NCBI GenBank assembly: GCA_028751875.1
Contig: CM054140.1
Coordinates: 29,640,408-29,704,407, forward strand
Direction of reading: 5' to 3'
Origin: Rapana venosa
Lineage: Eukaryota; Mollusca; Gastropoda; Neogastropoda; Muricidae
Length of the DNA: 64,000 nucleotides
Each line of letters opens with the position of its first letter. Within the stretch, counting starts at the first letter, position 1. Under the pieces are notes generated by a model. The model was not told where the DNA came from, did no database searches, and was given only the letters and a program-made list of their open reading frames with translations. A program made the translations under genes and the position numbers. Below, one piece after another: positions 1-11,244 of the stretch.

Positions 1-113
1 TAAAATCTTCACCCTTAATTCATCATAGGCCCCTGCTGAGATTTGAACCCACGACTTTATGGATCCGCAGAGAGGGAAGTCAAGTGGTCAGTCCACTCAA
101 CTACAGCCTCCAT
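1..113 (-). repeat. tRNA-derived SINE head, cut by window edge
   Basis: Read on the minus strand this is a tRNA-like sequence. An A-box-like stretch (AGTTGAGTGG) comes first, and a B box (GGTTCAAATCT) follows about 50 bases later. After it comes the same 'aattaagggtgaagatttt' type tail seen after the head of the SINE at 3641. It is a SINE rather than a tRNA gene, because the stems are imperfect and the conserved SINE body follows. The element runs off the left edge of the window. Confidence 0.55.
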
Positions 114-2880
114 CAGTCAGGGTAATCCTAAATCCAAGACATCAAAAGTTACGGGTCAGAAAATATGACAAAGAAGTCTATGTCACCGTGTGTTTCTGAA
201 GCAGAGCATGACACTAGTTTGTGTAGCAACAAGAAGATGGATGCTCCAAAAACAGAAGTCTTATTTGCAGACTTAATCAAAGTTGAATGGATCCTACAAG
301 TTTGTTTGTGTCTTATGTATGGAAACAATATAATTATGTGTAAAAAAAAATATAAATGTTGGAGTGTGCCATGTACAAACATTTAATGACCAAAAGAAAT
401 ATAATTATATATATATATATATAAAATGGTTTCCAATATTTAAGTGTGAATCATGCTGTTAAAATACATTTCACTTTGGCTCTGTGTTAGTCAGAAATTA
501 TAAAAGTCTTTTTGGAAAGTTTTTGTTTTGTGACGATGTATAATTTTAATAGAACAAAGAAACATTTCAGATGTCTTTTTAAGAATTCTAATGAATTGCT
601 TTAACCCCCAAGGTAAGCATACTTGCCAGCCATCAGTTTGTGAGAGTGCATTGAACAAATCAGTGAAAACATAGCATACAAGCTAGAGAGTTTGATTCAC
701 AGGGAGGGCAGGTGCACACAGTTGCAGTTTCATCCAAAGAAAGTCATTAGCCAAAGTAAAGCACCGAACAGAAAACTGAAAAGGCACTCTCCTGATGTGA
801 CCGGCTTGGTACAAACTGATGGCTGGCAAGTGGGACTGATCTCTGAGAGTCAGAATTATGCAAACTGTGTGTGTCTGTATGTGAGCCTGTTTATATATGT
901 ATTTGCTTTATGAGTGGCAGCCTGTACGTATATATCAATTTTTGTGTGTGCTCCAAGGCATATGTGTGTGTGTGTTTGCGTGCGTACATGTGTGTGTGCA
1001 TGGGTGGTTTGAAGATCGAAAATGTTTTGTATGGCACAAAGGGAAAATGTTACTTGAAATTTGTGATATGCTGTCAGTGTTTGGGTTTTTTTTGTTTTTT
1101 TAAATGTTTTTTGCATATTCATCCATTTGCATCACACTTAAATAAATTCACAACACTAGATGCAAACCAGTGTGAGACAGGTTTCAAGTCTAAAATGTTA
1201 GCTGGTATATATTAAAAATGATTCATGTCGTGAACAGTTGTTGCTGTTATTTATGTTGTTTTTAAGTATACCACTGTGTATGTCCACTGGATCTGTTTTT
1301 ATGTGTGTATGTGTATGATTTATCAAGATCTTAAAAGTTTTGCAAACTTGCTTGGTTTCATATTGTTTTAATTGTTTGTTTATATGCTTCGTTATGTGTT
1401 GCTTTAATTGTTTGTTGGTTTTTTTTCTTTACACCTATTTCTTGTAGTTATTCCATTAGGAATAAAGTTTTGTGTGATACAAAGTTGGTAACTGGATTAT
1501 TTTGCTTGTACAAATGATCCACACATTTGAATCAGTTCAGAAAAAGACTTATCATTCAGACATTAGTTTTCACATAATAAGTCACAGGCTAAAAGACAGT
1601 ATCGACAGAAGAAATGATAGAAAAATAAAAGCAAAGGACTCAAGTTGATCAAATCATTTTTAATTCTTTCAACAAGATGTAATCCATTTTATTTTTAAAT
1701 GCAAACACAAATGTTTATGCCTACTGATAACAGATTGAAATCATTTTTTCAGGCTTTTGTTAGTATTGAGATGATGCTGTCATAGGTTTCCACTTTTTTC
1801 CATTCTGTTTTGTTTGTACAGCATGTTCTATAAAGCTTTCATTATTGTGAAGATGTTAGTCAGAAACATGAAAGTGAAATGACCATAAATAAAAGTAAAG
1901 TGACTGAATCATGACCCCCCATTAAGATTGAATTTTAAGAGAATAGTTTATTTTTACGAGGGTGCTTGATAACTTTGGCATTATGCTTTTTCTCCCTTTC
2001 TTCTGTAAATGTGTTTGATTTAAAAGTCACTTTACTTTCCAAATGAAAAATTAAAGTTTAACTTTTTAAAAATGATTTCAACCAAGCTGAACATTTAACT
2101 TTTAGAAAATAACTTAAAACTTTAAAGTGTTTTCAAAACATTAGCATGAAGAGACAATGAAAACAGTAAAACAGAAACAACTTAAACCAACTGTTAACAT
2201 TGATTAATGAAAGAGTTTAAATGTAACAAGTTTTAACATTAGTTTTTGAAACAGAAAATTGTCTCATAGCACTCTGAAAGGCAAGACACATAACAAAGAT
2301 GAATTTCAAGCACACTGATAAACTGACAAACAGTCAACTAGGTAGTGGGAAAATCAGTCTGCTTTTGAAACGCCACCAACAAAAAAAGTTAGGTTGAATG
2401 AATTTGTAGAAAAAATAATACAGCAATATGTACAGAATAATGGAAAGATAATACTTTTTTGATGCACACACACACACAAATATTGGGTTCATTGAAAAGT
2501 TTATGTAGTATACAATTTAATTTCATTGTATAAAAGTGAGCTTGAAAAATGGGGGGAATTATAGACACACCCTTGAGTGAATAACTTAAAGTAAAAAAAA
2601 AAAAAGAAAAAGAAATTAACAAGCTTAAACGCATGTAAAAAGTAAAATCTGGTATCATAACATAGTAATGTTCTTCAAGTTCATTTAACACGGAGACGTA
2701 TTCTATGAACAAAAATAACCTTTTTTTCAGACAAAATACTGAATATGAGATTTGTTGCATAGAAAGACATTTTAGATTAATTGGGTTTTACAATGTGGAC
2801 CCATCATCTCTCAAGACAGAAGGGGCCTAAATATGTTCAAAGATACTGTCATTGATTTTTGGTGTCTTTACCCTGTTCCC
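114..2880. other. AT-rich non-coding stretch
   Basis: No ORF with coding character was found. It contains an AT microsatellite (about 402-423), TG-rich patches (870-1000), a CA tract (2464-2479) and an A-run (2594-2606). An AATAAA at 1461-1466 on the plus strand is followed by TGTGTG, which would suit the 3' end of a plus-strand transcript entering from the left. No coding exon of such a gene is visible. On the minus strand, AATAAA hexamers near 1947-1952 could serve the gene whose stop is at 3222. Confidence 0.4.
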
Positions 2881-2885
2881 AGCTA

Positions 2886-3150
2886 ATGCTCTAAGGTTCA
2901 CCAATGGTGAGATTTTACATGTGACCGTGTTTTACCCACCATGAAGGTAGCTGCGATCCAACTTCAGGGATGGTGTCTAAACACCACACCTGTGTGCATG
3001 CGTTTTTGTTCTCTCTGTGTGTGTGTGTGTGCAGGTTGGTGGTTTTTTTCAAATGGATTACTCTTCTGAAAGATGGAATGGGTTTTTAACATGTGTGCAA
3101 GATGTTCTGCTTGTGTTCACACTGACCTCAGTGTATATTCTTATCTGAAG
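2886..3150 (-). repeat. SINE body (conserved tail family)
   Basis: Two blocks on the minus strand match other copies in the window. One is an 'AGAGTAGNCCATT'-type block with the 'GTTAAA' hexamer. The other is a 'GTTTAGACACC…GCTACCTTCATGGTGGG…GGTGAACC' block. Similar copies lie at 7350-7615 (minus), 47425-47590 (plus) and 55015-55255 (plus). No tRNA-like head is visible in this copy. Confidence 0.6.
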
Positions 3151-3221
3151 GACTACAAAATAAAATAAATGTTCCATAAAAAAAAAAAAAAGGAATCCCC
3201 AGAAAAAGACAGACTCACAAA

Positions 3222-4202
3222 TTAGTTTACATTCTTGTGAAGCCGCTTAACTTTCTGCTTGCGAGACAGCCCAATGCGAATACTTCTACCGCAGTGGCTG
3301 GTCAGCAATGGCTGTATGTTGCCCAACACATTGGGTTCCATTTCTGTAACATATAAATTTATACATGTACATTCCACCCACCATACAACACAATACACAT
3401 ATACCGATTCAAAAGACCTTGTGCGACTTTTCTGAGTTACAAAAGTTAAAACTTAGTTTGACTTGACTCTTTAACTCCTTCAGAAACTGTTGGAGCAGTG
3501 CGCTGAATTTTTTAGATAGATGTGTACCCTGAGCTAGTTTAACTTGCTTGAGCCCATTCCTTTTCAGGTCACAAATAGCATGCTAGGTATGTTCCTATCA
3601 ACTATGCCACTGTCCACTGCTGAGTTCTTCCTTTACAGGATGGGCACTTTAGCCAAGTGGTTAAGACTTCAATCCATGGGTCCATGAATTCGTGGGTTCA
3701 AATCTTGGCAGCATTTGGTTTATTAAGGGTGGGGATTTTTACGATCTCTCAGGTCAATTTCAAGTGCAGACCTGGCAGTACCTTAATTCCCTTTGTGTAG
3801 AAGATCAAACTTGCACGTTAAAGATCCTGTAATTCATGACGGTGTATTTGGGAGGGATATTACAGAACAATGCAGACCCCAAAAGAAATGCCATTGTAAA
3901 AGTGTTCATCTCTTTTATTTCAATGAGTTCTATTAAAAAACCCAAAAAGAAATGGCTAGAAAGTTCTGAATGAAAGCAGTCCTGACAATGACACACCGAA
4001 AAATTAGATACTTCCCCTTTGTTTTAGTTCTGTACATTATGCATTTATTGTCTGAAATATTGTACCATATCTGTTACTGTGCAAGGAAGATAAGAAAAGA
4101 GAAAAGGCCTCACCCTCAATAGGAGTGATAAGGTCTTCATCTTCCACCTCACAGGATGGTCTGTATTTCCATTTAAACTGTGGAGATGGCAGCTTGGCTT
4201 CT

Positions 4203-4233
<31 letters not shown>

Positions 4234-7210
4234 GATGAAGACAGTTAAAGAAAAGTTTGATAAAACAAAATACAAAAGTCATGTATGTCCAGAATAGATA
4301 CCATTTCTTTAACCACTCATTATAATACTCTTCAGTACTATAAAAGAGAATCATGTGTGATATATCTGTGACCCTCTTAATTTATACTTCAATCTGGTTT
4401 TTCTTCTTCTTTTAAGCGTTACTTTTCATGTCTTCTGAACTGAATGCCACCTGTAAGCCAGCTAATTTTGTAACATTAAGAGGCAGCTGTTATACCGTTT
4501 CCTTTCTAATGCATTGTGGTCCATTTTGTCTGCAGTATCAAGACATTTGCCAACAATGTGTTATGACTTTGATTTAAACAGAACAAGCCAAAAGATACAA
4601 TTAAAATCCTCATATCAAAATTGAATGAGGAATCATTACCCGATATTAACTTTTTCCCTGTACTTTCTGGTCCTCTTGCATTCTGTTTCTACTCACACCC
4701 TCTCTCCCACCAAACTATTTTAAAGTATGTGTGTGCGTGTATGTGTGTGCATGTGTGTGTGTTAAGGTGGGGAAAAATGGTGGCTTGTTCCAGGCAGTGA
4801 ATGTGAATCAGAAGCTGTATGCATAAGCAGAGAAAACTGAAATTGTGTTATTAACAAGTGGTCAGACTAGGGTGAGCCCTGCAAAGACCTATCTCTCAGC
4901 TAGATTTGAATAATCTATTTTCAGACATGCCTGATATAATCTAAATGTTGGTGTCCATGCCTACCTTTCTGTTTGGTCTCCTCGGTTTCATACAGGCTTT
5001 CCTCAATTTCAGGTTGGATGAAATTCTTTTCTTGAAAAACTGCTCTGTGTTCTAGAACCAGGCAAGATTGGTCTGGAACCAGCTGGTCTGAAACTCTGGC
5101 AGTCGTTTTATTTTGGAGAGAAGTTGTATGCTGCTTTAAATGAACGATTCTATGTGTATGTTCTTGTTCCTTGTCACTTAGAGTCACTGCATGTGAACTT
5201 GAACAAAATGTCTTCTCAATTCCTTCGTCAACACCTGGCATTGTTTCTGATGCTTGCTGGATAGTCATAGGCTGCTTCAAAAATAAATTGCAATCCTGGT
5301 TTATTACTGTTCCCATGTTTTCAAAGGCTGAAAGTGTTGATCTGGGGTTCTCAAGGGGCTGATTTCCTTCTCCAACATTCAGAACATCTGCATCCATGTT
5401 ACACTGAATTTGGAGTTTAGCACCATTCTGATCATTGCAAAATGGTGTTTGCATTTCCCAAGAATCTTCTGGATATTTTTCTGTTATTTCATTGGTGACA
5501 CTTCTGTTTTCTTGAGTCTGATTATCTGAGATTTGTGCTTCATCCATGTTCTCATTTGAAATAATAGATTTGTCTTCTTTTATTGGAAATGCATTTTGTT
5601 GCTCTTCAAGCACACTGCTTGTTTTAGTATCTGCTGAAGCAATCACACTTTGCTCTTCATCTTCAAACTTCAAGTCTAAAATCGTTTGACTGGAATGATT
5701 TCCTACTGCCATTTCAGGACTTGGTAGAGTATGCTTTGCTTCTGTGATGTTAATGTTTCCATCATCTGTGTTCATCACCACATTTCCATAGTCATCATCT
5801 CTTGCTCCTTGAACATGTTCTGCAGAGCAAGACAGGGAGGCAGATGCAGATCCCATCCCAAAGATTTCCTCTTCAGGCTTGATTTTAGTGCTGGCTGATG
5901 CATCTTCAAGAATCTGTTCAGCATCACGTATGGTAGAGCATTTCATTTGATCTACATGTTCTTGTTCACATTCTCTTTTTAGAAGGTTTGCATACTCAAT
6001 GTTCACACTGATGGTGTCAGTATTTGGTACAGACTGGCTCCCAGGCTGCTGAAGATTTAGTTGGATTTCTTCGTCATATTTCAACTGACTGGGAGAGTTG
6101 TGTTCACCTTCAAAGTAGATTAATGATGCATGTTTAGGGCTTCTGTTGGCAACACTGGTTATTTTCGTTTCAGTTGCAGTGGCATCGGCAGCGCTATAGA
6201 CCTCCTCTAGTTTTCTCTGCACAATTTGATCAAGACAGCTTTCTTCAAGTGATAGATGCTGAGAACTTTTGATATCTTCAAAAGTCTTTTCTGTACAGAG
6301 GGGAACATTGTCTACAAGCTTGTCGCCCAAACTCGTAACATTTTCATTTTCTTGAAGCACTTCACAGCTACATGATACCATGATATTTTGTACATATTTT
6401 TGGTGAGAATGGTTTTCCAGATTGGTACTTCCTCCCCCCATGCCACTTGGGTCATCCAAATGTGAAGGATACAGCAGCTGTGTCCCTTTGATGCCCTTCT
6501 CTCCAAAATCACCGAAATCAATATAGGTCTGATGCTCAGATTCCTGACTACTTAGTAAGGCTTGCAATGTGAGTGCATTACTGGTCTGCACTTGTTCATG
6601 TGACGTATTCTCTTCACTTTCATTCAGTAATTTTTTTTCTTGGGGAATACAATCCTGATGTTCAGCATGGCGTTTCAGCGCAGCATGTGAACTGTCTTTG
6701 GTTGTCAGATTCTGCATGTCATCCAAGAATTTTATAAAAGATTTGTCTTTTTCAGATAAAATATCATCTCTATTGCTTTTCATAAGTGGGCAAGACAGTG
6801 GTATGTAGTCTGTATCTACAAGCTGACTTTGATGTCCAGGCAGTTTGTCTATGCTACACCTGACATCTTCATCTGTTGTTGGACCAACACCAAACATACT
6901 GTATAAAACATCATGAAATTTGCAGTCCTTGGATTTCATTTCTGAATTCTTGTCTTCTTCTGAGGTAGGACTGATATCCAATGCCTGTACCTCAAATGGT
7001 TTGGAACATATGGAAACTTCTGATTTTTTGTAAATCTCTTCTTCCTGTAAGATTCTATCCATGAAGTTCTCTGGCTGATCTCCAACAATCTTCTCCATCA
7101 TTTCCTCCATAGTGTTCTTAACACACTGAAACTCGGCATCTTCTTTTGATGAACTGTGGTCCATCATGTGCAGCATCTGTCCTTGTCCTCAGAAAACTGG
7201 GCCAAAGTGC
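3222..7210 (-). CDS. RAD51AP2-like: RAD51-associated protein, RAD51AP2-like (3 exons)
   Basis: Coding exons on the minus strand are 7176-4965, 4200-4114 and 3343-3222, totalling 2421 nt or 806 residues. Both junctions are GT-AG and keep frame: donors GTAGGC after 4965 and GTGAGG after 4114, acceptors gaatag before 4200 and gttacag before 3343. ATG 7176 is chosen because an in-frame TGA lies 15 nt upstream in the same exon; that exon probably starts at 7210 after an acceptor (tttgtttag). The large exon encodes a long acidic, Ser/Glu/Gln-rich, apparently disordered region with no domain I recognise. The C-terminus, from exon 3, holds GLSRKQKVKRLHKN, closely fitting the RAD51-interacting motif known from RAD51AP1 and RAD51AP2. 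As I recall, vertebrate RAD51AP2 also has one giant exon followed by small ones. The inferred role is nuclear: RAD51 binding in homologous recombination. A SINE (3641-3848) sits in the last intron. The motif supports RAD51 binding better than it settles orthology. Confidence 0.72.
3641..3848 (+). repeat. tRNA-derived SINE in intron
   Basis: The head is tRNA-like, with A box TTAGCCAAGTGG and B box GGGTTCAAATCT separated by about 40 bases. It is followed by a conserved body ('GGATTTTTACGATCTC…CAGGTCAA…AAGTGCAGACCTG…') that recurs at 45100-45284. It lies in the last intron of the RAD51AP2-like gene, opposite in strand. Confidence 0.7.
4206..4233. repeat. (CA)n microsatellite
   Basis: An uninterrupted CA dinucleotide run lies immediately upstream, in transcript sense, of the acceptor for the 4200-4114 exon. 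On the minus strand the acceptor is therefore preceded by (TG)n rather than a classic polypyrimidine tract. Confidence 0.9.
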
Positions 7211-7349
7211 CTAAACAAATATTTGAATTAAAACACTAGTGGTTAACATCAGTAGTGTAAACAAACATACAAAAAGATAGTAAAACCCTAACATAAAAAA
7301 ATGCCACTAATTGGACAAATCAGAACAGTAAGACATGCATTGGCTACAA

Positions 7350-7615
7350 TTCCAAGGTTCACCAATTGTGAGACTTTGCATATGCGACCATTTGCCCTCC
7401 ATATTTTGTCTTGCTTTTGTTGCCCACCATGAAGGTAGCTGTATTCCAACACTGGGGTTGATATCTAAACACGACACCAGTGTACATATGTTTTTAAAAT
7501 GTTGTCATCCATTCCTACAGACACACAATGGCCTACTCTTCCAAAAGGCAGATCGGGTTTTAACGTAAGTGTAAGATGTTCTGCGTGAAGTGTGGCAGAA
7601 GCCATTTCACAAAGC
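7350..7615 (-). repeat. SINE body (conserved tail family)
   Basis: Same two-block layout as 2886-3150: 'TTCACCAATTGTGAGA…CCCACCATGAAGGTAGCTG…' followed by 'CACACAATGGCCTACTCTTCC…'. It lies just upstream of the large RAD51AP2-like exon, probably within its 5' intron. About 150 bp of CT-rich and unassigned sequence follows. Confidence 0.6.
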
Positions 7616-7625
7616 AGGTCGTTAG

Positions 7626-9240
7626 TTAGGGGTCCTCATGGCTTTAGTTGGATTTTTTTTTAACCTCTCTGCTGCTCCTGCTACCATAGTGGACATTTGT
7701 TTAAAACCCCATTTGGGGTGTGCATGTCAGCTGAACTTCAAACAACAATAATAGAAAGAACTATCCATATCACAAAATACTTATGCACTTGTTACTATGG
7801 TGACAAGCATGAGACATCATTTAACAACACTTGACAAACTTTAGACAAAGCTTCAGAATCCTTTTTATCCCCCCCCCCCTCCCTCCCTCCAACTCATGGA
7901 CAGGGGGGGGAGAGCAACGTTTGATCAACTTTATATTATAAAATGAAGATATTCACTTACTGTAGACACATTTTGCATAACCATTCTTCTCAGCATTCTT
8001 GAAATGGGACAAAAATGATTAAGTGGTTGTATCCATTCAGATGTATGATAATTTGATTAGTGGACAAACAAGTATAAAAACATTTTTTTATCAGTTTTAT
8101 TTTGTATACTACTGAGTTGAGCAAACAACAAACAAGCAAATGGTGGACAAACATGTATGAAAAAAAGAAAATAAGTTTTATTTTGTATACTACTGAGCTG
8201 AGCAAAAAACAAACAAGCAAATAAGATTTCAAGATTTAATTCCTTTCACCCCTTTTGGGGTATGGAGGATTACAAACAAATTGAACAGGAGAATAAAACA
8301 AACAGCAATATACCCAAAAATAACATGAATACTAACAGTAACTGGAAAGCAAGAGTTCATCCATAATGATAAGCAAACAGTATTAATGACTCGATACTAT
8401 TTTTAAGTATACACATTTCTTTAAAAGACATAATCTACACATATGAAAGACAATTGAAATTTCAAGAAGACCACCGCCACCACAAAAAACCGAACTGCTT
8501 CAGTTTTAAGCTACAAATTATCTACTTATTTAGTCACCATAGCACCATCAATCCAAATGATTTACGTTGTCCACTACCACCTAATTCTCCAGTCAAAAAA
8601 AAAAAAAAAAAGGTTGGGGAAGGGGGGTGGGGGCGAACAAAGGAAACCCAACAAAAATAAAGGGGGGGGAAAAAAACATACAAAATAAGATTAATGTCGT
8701 TGCATACCACCAGATCTAGTCTAGATCTACTGCAGTGTTGACTCCGTCATGTTCCTTCGCAAGACTGCTTTCTTTTGTCAAATGTCGCTATCAATGTGGG
8801 TTAATCAGTATATCGCACCTTCTAAATTCGGTCACAGTCTAGAATACGAGACTAGTTACTTGGTTTGGATCAGTGTAACCCATACATCAGTTTTGTTTTC
8901 CAGTAACCCGTTACCCCAGCTACTGACAGTAGACCATTGTAATTGACCTCATAATAAATGTCGTCTGCAACAATTCCTACCAATAAATATTATTCACTGA
9001 ACAGTAGGTATAGCAATACTGCATTGCTGTTTAAGTGCATTGCTTGCACACTACAGAAGACCAAATTATCAACCAATTAAAACCCAACAAGAAACAAACA
9101 AAACAAAAAAACTTTTAAAAAACTAAACCTGCAACTGGAAAAACGACCACTCCCCCAAACCAAACAAGAAGAACTGGATTTTAAGGATCAAGAATTATCT
9201 CTACCTGAAAGACAAAGAATGGGGCAGTCGAGGCAGGCCT
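7626..9240. other. Non-coding flank of the RAD51AP2-like gene
   Basis: A strong donor-like site on the minus strand (GTAAGT at 7960-7955, after …GTCTACA) could end a 5' untranslated exon of the RAD51AP2-like gene. The stretch also has C and G runs (7867-7910), an A-run plus G-rich patch (8594-8630) and a CpG-containing segment (8695-8960) that might be promoter. No further coding sequence is supported. Confidence 0.35.
8058..8222. repeat. Two-copy direct repeat, about 83-bp unit
   Basis: The segment '…GTTTTATTTTGTATACTACTGAG…GAGCAAA…ACAAACAAGCAAAT' occurs twice in tandem (about 8062-8140 and 8145-8222) with few differences. This is a local duplication, not coding. Confidence 0.8.
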
Positions 9241-9429
9241 ACTGGGTGGTGGTATGTTACAGTAACAATAACGGTTTATTCGGTTTTTGCAGGCCGTCTG
9301 GCCCATATGAACAGAAAATATGCACATAAAATAATTATATGGTGAGCAATAAGGCTACACAACAGACTGTTTTGATGCAGTAAGCACAGATCGTTTCCAA
9401 AAATATAAGCAACAGGGTTCTTAACTATG

Positions 9430-10010
9430 AAGCCAGAATAATTTTGTTTCTAAGTTTCAATGATTCTCTAATGTACATAGCAATTTTGAAAACTGATTTC
9501 TCTGTCATGTTCTTACAATCAAGATGACTGCAACTCAAATTCTAACGTGCAGTGGTAGTGATATAGTGGCAGAGTTTGGGGTAGGTTTTGGGGGGTCTAT
9601 TTTTGCTTTGTTGTTGGTGGTGGTGTTTGTTGTTGGTGTTGTTTTTTTTGGGGGGTGTATATTAAAGTCCCAGCGAATCTATCTGCTTTAGGGATTGCAC
9701 CATCAACCAGCCACTACTGCCGGGGTCTTGTCAGTACAAATAGCATCCCCACCTTTTGGAAATTCTATGCTAGGAATTCTCTTTTTTCTATACCTCTCCT
9801 TGTTTTTACCATGTTCAATTTGTTTGTGTCACCTTGTATATGTTCTACCTTCTTTGTCCCTTCTCCTGCCTGTTTTCCTGAAAGACTTTTAAAAAATAAC
9901 AATTCTCTCCCACACTGAAGTTGGATGCCCTGAGTCTGACTTGTCAGGCGTTTAACGGCAGTACAACCCATTTTCGCAAATATGACAGACAACAATAGTT
10001 GCTGTCTGAG
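9430..10010 (+). repeat. Dispersed repeat, copy 1 (order A-B)
   Basis: Segment A (about 9437-9590, containing 'AATGTACATAGCAATTTTGAA') is followed by segment B (about 9700-10010, containing 'AATAGCATCCCCACCTT' and 'TTAACGGCAGTACAACCC'). Both segments recur on the minus strand at 16380-16780, but there B precedes A. The family is unidentified and no coding potential is seen. Confidence 0.6.
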
Positions 10011-10602
10011 CGTTCAACCAAGAGGATTCCGAAATTTTTCAGCTACTATTATGTCATATTTGACACCAAACTGAAACTTGTCCTGTTATATTTATTTTTA
10101 TTTAATTAATTTATTTATTATTTTATATGGAGGATATATGGATCAGAGAGCTGGGTATTTCAGAGGCATGAAGCTATTGAACGAGTACACGTCAAATTCT
10201 GCAAGATGATTACAATAGTAGGGAGAGATGTTTAAAACAAATTTGCTCCCGGAAAATGTGGCAGACTTCCTATTTATACAGATACTTTTGTTTGTGTTTT
10301 AAAATACTGGTGCAGAGTTTTGTCCAAGTCTGATAGTAGATACCCTAAACAATGTTACAAAATACTTAAATGCATGCTCCATCTGGTAGATGTAATTGGG
10401 CTTTTCGAGTAAGAGTAGGCCTACTGCTGTGTAGGCATGATTTGGCTATAATGCAAGATGTTGGAAACGTGCCTTGCTTCTTGTGTAAATTTAAACGACT
10501 GGCGGTCAGAGGGACTGGAGTCCCAGGGGATGATGATATAATTATTAGAGTAGAGGTGTGGGCAGTAGAGATTACCCAGTTTGTCTGTCCCTGGCACCTC
10601 TA

Positions 10603-10607
10603 CTATG
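10603..10607. other. 5-bp target-site duplication, left (CTATG)
   Basis: CTATG directly precedes the left LTR and recurs at 15120-15124 directly after the right LTR. This defines the insertion exactly. Confidence 0.9.
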
Positions 10608-10790
10608 TGTAGGATTAGCTCAATATAGATCTAGTATTGCAGACGCTTCTGTAAGGGCCATAACTCTCATACCGTAACTAAGGTGACTGAGATACACACA
10701 TGGAATTGTGGGTAGAATATTAACAGCTAACTTCGATCTCTTCACGGCACACACATACACACGCTACCACGAGCACAGGCCAATTCTAGA
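10608..10790 (+). repeat. 5' LTR (183 bp)
   Basis: Starts TGTAGGATT and ends AATTCTAGA, so it has TG…GA rather than the usual TG…CA ends; the terminal inverted repeat is only TnTAG/CTAnA. The right boundary is exact because it diverges from the 3' LTR directly after AGA and the primer-binding site begins there. Confidence 0.93.
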
Positions 10791-10833
10791 TGGTGGCAGC
10801 GGTCTTTTATGAACCAAGATTGCTGACACGAAG

Positions 10834-11244
10834 ATGGAAGAAGTAGCAGCAAGGACAGACGAAGCTGTTCGACGTCCGATAAGTCTCCCAGCTCCAAAAC
10901 CATTCCACGGCACAGCAGCCAGCTGGCCAAAATGGAAGCAACGTTTCCTTCGTTACAGAACAGGTTCAGGTCTTATGAACAAAACTAGAGAAGAACAGGT
11001 GAGTGTATTTTTATACACTATGGGAGATGTGGCAGACGATATAATGTCAACCATGAACATTGATGAAGACACTGTTCAACAGGATGAGATCGTCACTGCT
11101 TTTGATCAATACTTTGGTGCTCGAAAAATACCATTGTTGAGAGAGCCAAGTTCAACAAAAGAATACAAAGGCCTGGAGAGACAGTTGAAAATTTTATTCA
11201 AGATTTATTCAAATTGGCTGAAGAATGTGAATATGGTCAATTAA
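10834..11244 (+). pseudogene. gag: gag N-terminal part of the Ty3/Gypsy element
   Basis: Starts at the ATG 43 bases after the LTR. About the first 95 residues look like a capsid-type Gag (a 'PxPKPFHGTAASWPKWKQRF'-like opening, then a helical region). The frame is lost near 11124-11128 in a short A-run: downstream Gag-like sequence continues in another frame at 11214. This is inside the capsid region, not at the gag-pol junction, so it looks like damage rather than programmed frameshifting. Confidence 0.75.

Noticed and set aside
11100..11244. Programmed gag-pol frameshift
   Set aside because: The frame change lies within the capsid region, well before the zinc knuckles, at a short A-run; it looks like an indel.
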